From Paralithodes platypus (lineage: Eukaryota; Arthropoda; Malacostraca; Decapoda; Lithodidae), in contig CM064523.1 in NCBI GenBank assembly GCA_032716605.1, forward strand, positions 42,841,656-42,905,655: 64,000 bases of DNA, written 5' to 3'. Made by a program: the position numbers and the translations under genes. This document shows, one piece after another, positions 55,331 through 64,000 of the stretch. Under the pieces are notes generated by a model, which saw only the letters and a list, made by a program, of their open reading frames with translations, made no database searches and was not told the origin of the DNA. How positions within the stretch are numbered: the first letter of the stretch is position 1; each line of letters begins with the position of its first letter.

Positions 55331-57004
55331 CCATGCTTGCAACCAGGCCCAACTCACGCAGCCACGCCCTCTATGGTCGCAAAAAGCATCGAGGACAGGT
55401 TTAGAGCCTTCCGGACACTCCTTCACTGGCTGTGCCCCCGCATCTGACATATCACCCTGGGTAAACGCAGAAGACCTCAGAGACACCCCAATGTTGCTAG
55501 CCAAAGACACGACTCCTGCAGGTTGGTTACTAGGCCAGGAACGTGCAAAATGCCCCTTTTTATGACACTTAAATCACTCTTCTTCACCCTTGGACTTCCC
55601 CTGAGGTGGAGAAGAGCCCTGACCTTTCTTAAACGGGACGGTTTTTGGTTTGTGATCAAAATTAGTATCATTGCTATTAAATGTTGCATCACTGACTCGG
55701 GGGTGGAGTGTTGCGCCCCTTGTTAACTACAACGGTCCGTTGTGCAGACCCGCACCCACGAATCAGCGATAATCTCAGGTCAGCCAACTCAGCTGCCTCT
55801 TGTAGAGTTTTAGGATGTTTCTCTTTGAGGTTCAAAGTCAGGTCGCCGCCTGTGCATTTAAAAAATTGCTCTAGAAGGAATAACTGCTCAAGCTCTTCGA
55901 ACGTCGTCACCTTCTCTGACCTCAGCCAATTTCTCAAAGCATCAGACAGTTCCCGGGCATGTTCTAGAAAATTGCACTCACACCCTTCGTAACACCCCGA
56001 AACTTCAACCTATATGTCTCTGGTTGTAACTCGTACGCCCGCAGAACAGCTTCCTTCTATACCTCATAATCGATGCGAAATAAAATAATCAAGACTCCAA
56101 GGGCAACGCATCATATGCCTGGAGTCCTTTGCCAACCAACCTAGAGGAAACAAGGGCTGCCCACTTAACCTCGGGCCATTGGTGCTCCCGGCACTTCTTC
56201 TCAAAAACGCAGGAAAAACTTGTGACACCTGACTCGTCAAATGCAGGGACTAAATTAAGAAGGTGCGATAAGGACTGATCAAGACCTCGATTCCCAGAAC
56301 TGAGACGCTGCCCTGTCGACTCCACCCGAGACTTCTCAAGCTCTATGTCTGCACAGTACTTCGTAGCCTCAACCTGAAGCTCAGCCTCACGTATGGCCTT
56401 TCTCTCCTCAGCGTGAATCCTAAGCTCAGATTCCCTCTGCTGCTGCTGGTGCCTGAGCTCAGCCTCATGCTTTCACTGCTCGAGCTCAGCCTCATACTTT
56501 CGTTGCTCGGGTTTGGCGAGTTCGAGCTGAAACAACATCTCGGAAGACAAACCCTGAGGAGGGGGTGCTACTATTGGGGACCCACCCCGTGAATCACCTA
56601 GAGGCATACCCAACCGCCAGCGGGCATCGGCCTGCTGGAACGTACCCGGTTCCAGAGCCTGAGGGGGCACCATGATAGGAGTCGAGTGGAATGGGGGCTG
56701 GGCAGAAGGTGCCCCAGCTCCCGCTCCACCCGAAGCCCCATGCACCCCACCGACCACCCAGCTCACCTTTCGACAAACCGCTAGTACCGGACAACCCTAA
56801 GACCGTGGGTACACACTGCAGTCCGTACCGGTCTAGCCCCGACACCCAATCCGCCGACACAGGCTCCTCCAAAAAACTCCGAGCATCCTCCTCATTGTTC
56901 ACCACCCGAACGCCGTTAGACAACTCCACCTTCTCCACCTCCTCGCTTGCTTCCCGTACTGTGTCCTCACTGTGCACTGATCCGTCGTTTGACATAGTGT
57001 CCAC
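55331..57004 (-). pseudogene. Gypsy Gag with SCAN-like domain and one zinc knuckle
   Basis: Starts MDTMSNDGSVHSEDTVRE (57004), then a Pro/Gly-rich part, a Gln/Glu-rich coiled segment (RHQQQQRESELRIHAEER), and FSCVFEKKCREHQWPEVKWA (about 56215). The block DALRNWLRSEKVTTFEELEQ, LFLLEQFFKCTGGDLTLNL, KHPKTLQEAAELADLRL (55940-55770) has the spacing of a SCAN domain. A knuckle FKCHKKGHFARSW (about 55560) has lost two of its Cys, one to a stop. Several frame changes. SCAN domains of vertebrate zinc-finger proteins are thought to derive from Gags of this type. Confidence 0.8.
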
Positions 57005-57260
57005 CGGAAATCCTCAACTTTTATTAAAAAAAAAGTACCTAAACTCTCATGTAGCACTATTCACTCAAAAAATGCTTGAAGACAACTCAAGTTCTATACT
57101 ACGTTGCCAAAAAAAAATCCAACGTGTCCAAAATATTCCTCAAAAACAAATGTCCACTGCCAAATTGAGAAATAACAATCGACCCCCAAACGGTGATTAA
57201 AAAAAATGTCTCCACACAAAAAATCCTGCAATTATTTCTTAGTTCACTAAATCCTAGACT

Positions 57261-57322
57261 AAGGTCGCCATTTGTTATGACTACTAAGATAAGATACTAG
57301 GCAAGGTCGCCATTTGTTACGA
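57261..57322 (-). promoter_or_regulatory. Gypsy primer-binding region, duplicated
   Basis: AAGGTCGCCATTTGTTA occurs twice, at 57261-57277 and 57303-57319, the second overlapping the LTR border. On the minus strand, LTR end ...GTAACA is followed by AA and TGGCGACCTTG, a good primer-binding start (TGG). The upstream repeat looks like a second partial copy of the LTR edge plus primer site. I cannot name the tRNA. Confidence 0.7.
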
Positions 57323-59758
57323 CCAGGACTACGAATAAAACAAGGGCACTCAATGATTGGACTAGTAATAGGGCACTATGCAACAACGGTACGCTAGATC
57401 CAAACCCTCGAACTTATATGCCGGCGAACAAAACACCTATACCCTCCAGGGTTAATCTGCGATAGCGGGGTATCCTTAACTGGGCATAAATGTAATTTAC
57501 TTCAGGCTAACCTGCACTGGTATAGCCTGATAACAAACAAGATGCAAGTTACGTTAAAATGCATAAAAGGAATCTATGGAAAGATCAATTAAATCACTGC
57601 AAGATTTAATACAATAAAAAGATGCTTCAATACAGTTACTCTAAACAACAATAAACTCTTCACTCCTATCTGAAAGAAAGTGAAGTATAGTCCTACAGCA
57701 TAGACCTGGAAATTTCTGAAGAAAGTCTGATGCTCATAAGATGCTCGTACTTATTTAGAACTATATAAAGGCAGGAGGCAGGACACCACACGTGTAAATC
57801 GAATACACTAAAAGATAGGACATATAATGTTAACCGACACGAGAATACTATAAATGCGCAACGGTAGCAATGCTCGACACTAAAAGAAGTACTTCCTCAT
57901 CAACGAAACAGTCTGGTATGGTTGTGCGGCTCAGCAACAACCTAGACAAATAAATGCTGTGAATAATAATGCGCACATATCAAAGAGCTTATATTAAAAA
58001 CTAACAAGTGTCTACTCGATTAATAATGTCTAGCTGGGATACTCTAGGTAAGGAACTGGGGTTGAGCAAGACAGGCTCGCAGCCTAGCGATGTCCTTAAG
58101 ACTGCATCCTTTAAGTTATGTTAATTGACTAGGGGGCTCTCTCGATAGATCCAGATTACAAGTATCTGGTTCTATCGTGGCGACCCTCTAAAAACAAGCA
58201 AAGAGGCAGCTAAGTGTGGAACTGGTACAGGCCAAAACCCTCGGTCAACACAATGCTGCACTCGCAAAGGAGGCAACCGAAAAGACAACCCAGGCTACCA
58301 CAGGACCAGTCGAAGTCGTGTAGGTATAAGCAAACCGTACACACATCGGAGACAACAACTACAGTTACCTTATCCCAGTCTAGCATTAAATAAAAGAGCA
58401 GAAACATTAAATCAATAATGGAGACGCACAAAGTTCTTAACCTATACTAACTAAGAACCCTCAAACCTATTCTAATAGTAGGGGAGCTAGCAAACATTTG
58501 TATTACATCTCGAGTACAAAAGGTTTGAGTAGTCTATTGGAGATCCCCAATCGGTGATTCTTAAGTTTTATAATTGGTGCATTTGGTAGTAGGAGCCCCT
58601 TATAAATAATTTCCCATAAGAGTTCTTAAACATGTATTTTTGCTTGATACTGTACATCGTTGTAAAGTTATCCGACTGGTCTCAAATGACTCATCTGAAC
58701 AAGAGAAACAACTTATGTTCAGACAATGTTTAGCTAATGTTGACAGTTTGACTAGTACAGGCACCTGTAGTTCAATTTCTTGAGACAAAAGTTGCAATTT
58801 TTTACCAATTATTGAACTACAGGTGCCTGTGCAAGTCAAACAGTCAACATTAGCAAAGCATAGTCTGAACATAAATTGTTTCATTTGTTCAGACGAGTCA
58901 TTTGGGACCAGTCAGATAACTCTACAACGATGTACAGTATCAAGCAAAAATACATGTTTAAGAACTCTTATGGGAAATTATTTATAAGGGGCTCCTACTA
59001 CCAAATGCACCAATTATCAAACTTAAGAATCACCGATTGGGGATCTCCAATAGCCTATCAATAAATTCCAGCACTCAAACCATTTGTACTCGAGATGTAA
59101 TACAAATGTTTGCTAGCTCCTGGACTATAAGTACATGTAAATATCTCAGAGGACGGCGCATGCAATACAATGGGCCGGCTATGTAAACCGTATGCAGAAC
59201 CCAAGGGGAGTGTTGTGCAGTTAATAAAGGTTAGAGTATGGAAAGAGAGAATCGTGTGAGAGAAACAGTGATAAAGGTGGTGATCGGGAGAGAGTATGCA
59301 AAGAGATGTTAGAAGCACGCGTGCGCCAAGCCTGTCCTGACGAGGACAGCTCCTGGGGACCCTCATGGAGGAGGTAAGTTACACAGGAGACCGCAAAGGG
59401 GTGATGGTCGGCCATTCACGGGCCGAGTCGTCACAAGACAGCAGGCGTCATATGACACAGCAAGACACACCGTCCAATGGCGAGCGAGAGGCAGGAATGC
59501 ACCCATACATACAGACACTTACTACCTCCTCGCTCTGAAAGTCTTTCTCATTCACACGCTGGTACTATTATCACTACTGTTGATATAAAATATAACCCGT
59601 TGTCACACACGAAAACAAAGACCACCACTGGACTGTCTGTGACAATGCGATTACTACGAAAGAACAACATTCTCTGATAACTGTAGCCCATTTCGATGTC
59701 CCTGGCGAGCGCTAGTGGCTAACTTGAGGCGATTCTGCTAACACTGGTAGACGTCACA
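57315..59758 (-). repeat. Gypsy 5' LTR, carrying a Harbinger-like MITE
   Basis: Same sequence as 49673-51465; 1789 bp after removing the 652-bp insert and one TAA. Plus-strand ends TGTTACGACCAGGACTACG and GGTAGACGTCACA. Confidence 0.94.
58473..59130. mobile_element. Harbinger-like foldback MITE inside the gypsy 5' LTR
   Basis: TAA at 58473-58475 and 59128-59130; the other LTR has the empty site (TTCTAAGTAC, about 50830). The element (58476-59127) is a near-perfect palindrome: arms of about 300 bp, beginning TAGTAGGGGAGCTAGC, with a short central loop near 58785-58820. A 3-bp TAA duplication fits PIF/Harbinger. No coding capacity. Confidence 0.93.
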
Positions 59759-59762
59759 AGAC

Positions 59763-60606
59763 GCTCAGTTCCATGTCGTTCACATAACAGAGAAAGAGTA
59801 AGGGACCAAGGATGCTTCCCTGCGGGACCCCACAGTTAATTGGCATAGGATCAGATAATATTATCATCAATTTTGACTCTTTGGGTTCTACCACTAAGAT
59901 AAGATTTAAACCAGTTCACAGACCCTATGCCCATTGCTTGTAGTTTATTACATAGGATATCATGGTCTACTGTGTCAAACGCTTTTTGTAGATCAAGAAG
60001 AACCATACCGGTGTAATTACCTTTAGACATTTCTTCACAAATGTGATCCGTTAAGTGGAGGAGACAGGAGTCTGTCGAGTACATGCCTCTGAAACCTGAT
60101 TGAAACTTATAGAATAGATAATTTTGTTTGAGGTAGTGTTCAATTTGGATGTATACCGCTCTTTCAAGGATTTTAGATACAATACATAAGATGCTAACTG
60201 GTCTGTAGTTGCCAACTTCTAGTTTATTTCCTTTCTTGAATAGAGGGGTTACAATAGCTTCCTTCAGTTCAGCAGGTACAGTGTTGGTGTTAATTGACAA
60301 GTTCATGATGTGGGTTAGGGGGCCTGCTATACCAATGGCTCCATCTCGTAGAAATTTGGCAGGAATTTTGTCTGGTCCTGTACTTTTATGTACATTTAGG
60401 TTAGACAGCGCGTCAAAAGTGTATTTTGGTGTAACATTTTGCAATCCAAATGTGTTCGGGTGTATGTCTTTATCTCTGTAGAAATTTCGAAAGGTGGCCG
60501 TTGTTGTCGTGTATTTATTGAGAGGTTGAGGTAGGTTCTGTGCAAGTGTGTTTGCTATGGAGGTGAAGAAGGAGTTGAAGTAGGTTATAATTTGTCGTTT
60601 ATCCTG
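59763..60606 (-). pseudogene. LINE D, reverse transcriptase 5' half
   Basis: Minus strand: QDKRQIITYFNSFFTSIANT after an in-frame TGA at 60607-60609, then STGPDKIPAKFLRDGAIG, AELKEAIVTPLFKKGNKLEV, GNYRPVSILCIVSKILERAV, QSGFRGMYSTDSCLLHLTDH, MVLLDLQKAFDTVDHDILCN, a one-base shift near 59850, and [20 protein letters not shown]. It continues directly into the catalytic box at 49672 once the gypsy element is left out. Confidence 0.92.
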
Positions 60607-61662
60607 TCAAACCTGATCATTAATGGTGAGAGCAATATTAGTGTTAGACGAATCCCTTGTCTTGTTGCTGTAGCCTGTTGTTTTTAGGTGCCTCCATAGT
60701 TTCTTTGGGTTATTCTGATATTCCTCTGCCTTATTGTGAAAATAATTAGTTTTCACTGATTTTATTTTCCTACTTAGTTTATTCCTGGCCCTGTTGAACT
60801 CATGTTTCAGACCTTGATCCTGTCTATGTTTCGCTAGCCTGTTTAACAGATTGTCTCTGTGTTCCAGATGGTGTAGTATGTCATTGTTGATCCATGGGTC
60901 TGACCTTGCTTTAATTCGTATGTCTTTCAGAGGAGCTATTTCGTCTAGGATGTTTGTGATGATGGTTCTGAAGCCAACCCATGCGTCATTAACGTTTGTA
61001 CTTCCAAACACTGGAGACCAGTCTGTATTCCATAAAATGTCCAGAAATTTGTCTTTATTGTAGTTTCTGAGTGACCTCGTTTTGATAACCTTGTGATTCT
61101 CTAGGGAAATTTTTGTGGTTTTCCGTGTGCAATATGTGACGAAGTGATCACTTATCCCAGTCTGTATAACCCCTGATTGGGATATTTTGTCCTCTCTGTT
61201 ACAGTTTATGTGGTCTAATATTGTGGCAGTGTTCTCATAGATACGTGTGGGGGTTGTGATGAGTTGTTTGTGATTGTGCATTGTCAGTATATGCCTATAT
61301 TCTCGTACAAGCATATTATTTCGTTGTTTATAACACAGGTTAAAATCCCCTAGTATGATGGATTCATTCCGAGGGTCTAGCAATGACAAAGTTCGTTCAA
61401 ATTTAGTCAATAATTGTGTGTCGTCTGGTGGCTTATCGCATACCCCAATTGTGATGAGTCTTGTCCTCGGCAGCTGTAGGTCGATCCACAGAGCTTCGTG
61501 ATTCTCTACATGGAGGTCGGTCCTAGTTGTGTGAGTGAGGTTGTTTTTTACATACAGACATACTCCTCCCCCATGCCTATTGCGATCATTCCTAACCATA
61601 TTGAGACCATGAATATTTATTTCACCATCGTTAAGTATGAGCTTTACTAAATTTGAAAGCAA
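60607..61662 (-). pseudogene. LINE D, endonuclease
   Basis: About 350 codons: NMVRNDRNRHGGGVCLYVKN, SIILGDFNLCYKQRNNMLVR, ATILDHINCN, QTGISDHFVTYC (terminal SDH), followed by the linker SDPWINNDILHHLEHRDNLL. The first catalytic motifs (Asn and Glu) are missing, so the copy is 5'-truncated at about 61655. An apurinic-type endonuclease as in Jockey/CR1/L2 elements. Confidence 0.88.
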
Positions 61663-62265
61663 GAGAGAGAGGGAGAGGGGGGGAGGTAATGTTCGACGAA
61701 AACCTTACATATGATTCGAGTGATTCCTACTGATACATTTAGGCCTACCATTGAAACCTGAAAGTTTCATACCGATTCACTGATGGTTTAATACTGTTGA
61801 ACTATCATACTCTAATAAAACTGCCAAACTAACCCACGCGAAGTTTTATTTCCTTTTCATCGTTGTAATGGCTCAGGCTCGGCTACGTAACAAGCTTGAG
61901 ACAACGAGGACCATCTGTGTCAAATCCACTAGGAGTCTATCCTATCAATAAACACACAAAATAAACTATTCAATTATTTTTAATTATTTCTTTGTATAAT
62001 ATAATGTAATACGAATATAACTACTTATTAGCACCGTATACTAAAACTAAACATTTGCTTAATAATTTTCTCCACAAATCTCACTGCTGCCAGACAATTC
62101 AGGACTTATTAAGTGTAAACACCCAATTTGCCAATACATGCTATGAATTATTGCCGAGAATATGCCCCGTGAGTCGGCCATGTGACTGCATTACGTGAAT
62201 TCAACACTCTTAACATAGCTATCTACCCATAGGCCATATTGCTTTCCTAATTGACCATAATGTAA
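61663..62265. other. Unassigned DNA between LINE D and LINE E
   Basis: No gene seen. GA/G-rich stretch at 61660-61686 adjoins the 5' end of LINE D. Confidence 0.5.
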
Positions 62266-62269
62266 AACT

Positions 62270-64000
62270 AAATAGAAACTAGGTAAAAGCATATAAGACA
62301 GCTAAACGATACAGAACACTGGGAACACTACAAAAATACCCAGAACACATTACAACGAGAAATTAAACAAGCAGAAACTAACTACAAAACCACTTTCCTC
62401 ACAAACAACATGCAAAACCACACAAAATTCTACAGCTTCTTCAAGGCACGCAAACAAGACCCGACTGGCATAACAACATTACAACATTACGACACAACGA
62501 TTCCCTGGTCGCACTCCCACAAGATAAAACACATGCACTTAATTCACAGTTCCAGTCAGTATTTACACAAGAACATGCAGACTTGCCGGAACTGTCACCA
62601 TCACCACACCCACCTCTACCTCCACTGACTTTACACACCCGTGGAATCGAGAACCTTTTATCGGAGGTAGACACTGACAAAGCGACTGGACCAGACAATA
62701 TACCCTGCAGGATACTTAAGGGGAATGCTGCTATTCTTGCTCCTATCCTGCAGGTTATATTCTCGCAGACTATAGACACCGGAGAACTTCCCAATGACTG
62801 GCTTTTGGCGAACGTGACACCAATTTTAAAATCCGGAGACAGAACCCTCCCTGTCAACTATAGACCCGTTTCAATTACCTCAGTTCCCTGCAAAATTTTA
62901 GAACATATCCTCCACCGACATATCATGGACCATTTGGATAGGTTAAATATACTTACTGACGCACAGCACGGCTTTCGACCTAAGAGGTCATGCGAAACTC
63001 AGCTACTGGTGACCACACATGCCATTTCCCGATCCCTTAAGTGTTAATGACCCCAAAATTAGACAAGTAGACGCCATAGTACTTGACTTCGCCAAAGCCT
63101 TCGACAAAGTCCCACACCAGAGACTTCTAGCAAAATTAGATTATTATGGCATCCGAGGACCAGTTCTTCACTGTCTTAAGACTTTCTAACTAATCGTGAG
63201 CAACATGTTGTTCTCGAGGGCTGTCATTCTTCTTCTGTATCTGTAACTTCTGGGGTCCCACAGGGCACCATCTTGGGCCCCCTACTTTTCTTTTCATATA
63301 TTAATGACCTTCCACTATCTCTTACTTCTACTACTAGACTTTTTGCAGACGATATCTTAGTTTACCGACCAATTACCAATAGGGACGATTGCCTCCGACT
63401 AAAAGACGACTTAACTGCTCTTGAACAGTGGGAAGCCAAGTAGCATGACGTTCAGACATGACAAGTGCCACCATATTTGCTTCACCCGTTCCAGTAAAAC
63501 CATTCCATTCCCTTACAAACTTCACAATACCCCTTTAGATATCGTTCCCTCCCATAAACATTTGGGGTTCCACATCTCAGCGGACATGAGGTGGACCACA
63601 CACACGAGCAGCGTCAGAGCAAAATCTAATAGGGCCCTGGGCTTCCTTCGCAGGAATCTCACAAAGTGTAACTCAAACATCAAAATTCAAGCTTTCAAAT
63701 CACTAGTTCGGCCACACTTCGAATACTGTGACACCGTCTGGGATCCACACACTCACAATAATATCAATAAATTAGAGGCCATACAAAACAAAGCTGCAAG
63801 ATGGATCAGACATGATTACAGACATACTACATCAGTCACTTTGCTCAAACAAGACATTAAACTAGACCCCCTTGTAACAAGAAGACAAATACACAGACAA
63901 AAAATGTTATAAAAAATCACAAACAATCTAGCAGACATAGATAAAAATACATATTTACACCCTACAAACATATGATTTACGAGACGCAGCCACAACTTAA
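62270..64000 (+). pseudogene. LINE E, reverse transcriptase, frameshifted, runs off the window
   Basis: Linker NMQNHTKFYSFFKARKQD (62407), then in another frame DKATGPDNIPCRILKGNAAI, NYRPVSITSVPCKILEHIL and AQHGFRPKRSCETQLL (to 63047), then DAIVLDFAKAFDKVPHQRLL (63070), [19 protein letters not shown] sequence near 63250 after a frame change, RLFADDILVYRPIT (FADD box, about 63337), then MTFRHDKCHHICFTRSSKTI, KHLGFHISADMRWTTHTSSV, SLVRPHFEYCDTVWDPHTHN, IQNKAARWIRHDY and a stop at 63912. At least three lesions. The 5' end with the endonuclease is absent, and the 3' UTR probably extends beyond 64000. Confidence 0.87.

Larger units (their letters stand above)
49669..59762 (-). mobile_element. Ty3/gypsy element with integrase before reverse transcriptase (Gmr1-like), inserted in LINE D
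   Basis: LTRs 49673-51465 and 57315-59758; AGAC flanks both sides (49669-49672 and 59759-59762). Removing it joins LINE D in frame. In element order (minus strand): 5' LTR, primer site, Gag with SCAN-like domain and knuckle, protease, integrase, reverse transcriptase, RNase H, 3' LTR. In nearly all gypsy elements the integrase is last; the order here is copia-like and is known from the Gmr1-like group. All genes carry stops or frameshifts, some at G-runs. The LTRs differ at only a small share of positions once the Harbinger-like insert is set aside (1793 vs 1789 bp). Confidence 0.93.

Overview
The window is eukaryotic and made almost entirely of transposable elements. It holds non-LTR retrotransposons (LINEs) of at least seven families, two BEL/Pao elements, one Ty3/gypsy element, two SINE-like families, many short TTAA-flanked MITEs, Tc1/mariner-, hAT- and Harbinger-like MITEs, and two minisatellites. 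I found no host protein-coding gene, rRNA, genuine tRNA gene or CRISPR array. Base composition, the element mix and the style of the LINE proteins suggest an invertebrate animal. A decapod crustacean or other marine invertebrate is my best guess, at low to moderate confidence.

Layout. 0.9-8.5 kb: a decayed BEL/Pao element (BEL-1, + strand), split by a TTAA MITE, a LINE that itself carries a SINE-like copy, and a short RTE-type LINE. 9.6-27 kb: a large diverged inverted duplication (left arm about 9556-12595, right arm about 14497-26985) around a 69-bp minisatellite. The right arm has gained an 8.3-kb nearly intact BEL element (BEL-2, - strand, 14941-23277) and a 1.4-kb Tc1-like element; the left arm has gained two SINE-like copies. 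Each arm keeps the empty sites of the other. 27-30 kb: a mariner-like element and unassigned DNA. 30.4-35.7 kb: a nest of LINEs. LINE B is cut by a truncated LINE G and by the 3.5-kb LINE A, and LINE A is cut by a CR1-like 3' end. LINE A starts with a tRNA-like head and ends with a 3' UTR, both shared with the dispersed SINE. 36.5-40 kb: an RTE fragment cut by a SINE-like copy, a SINE cut by a hAT-like MITE, and a TTAA MITE. 40.1-42.1 kb: a 51-bp minisatellite. 42.3-46.6 kb: fragments of LINE B and RTE, two palindromic elements, and LINE C. 48.5-61.7 kb: LINE D, cut by a 10-kb Ty3/gypsy element whose integrase precedes its reverse transcriptase and whose Gag looks SCAN-like. 62.3-64 kb: LINE E, running off the window.

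How it fits together. The elements act on one another rather than on a host pathway. Target-site duplications and paralogous empty sites give a relative order of insertion at many points. The most unusual objects are the LINE A/SINE pair that share both ends, the gypsy element with a copia-like pol order, and the inverted duplication with reciprocal empty sites. LINE and retrovirus-like proteins are described by motif and position only.
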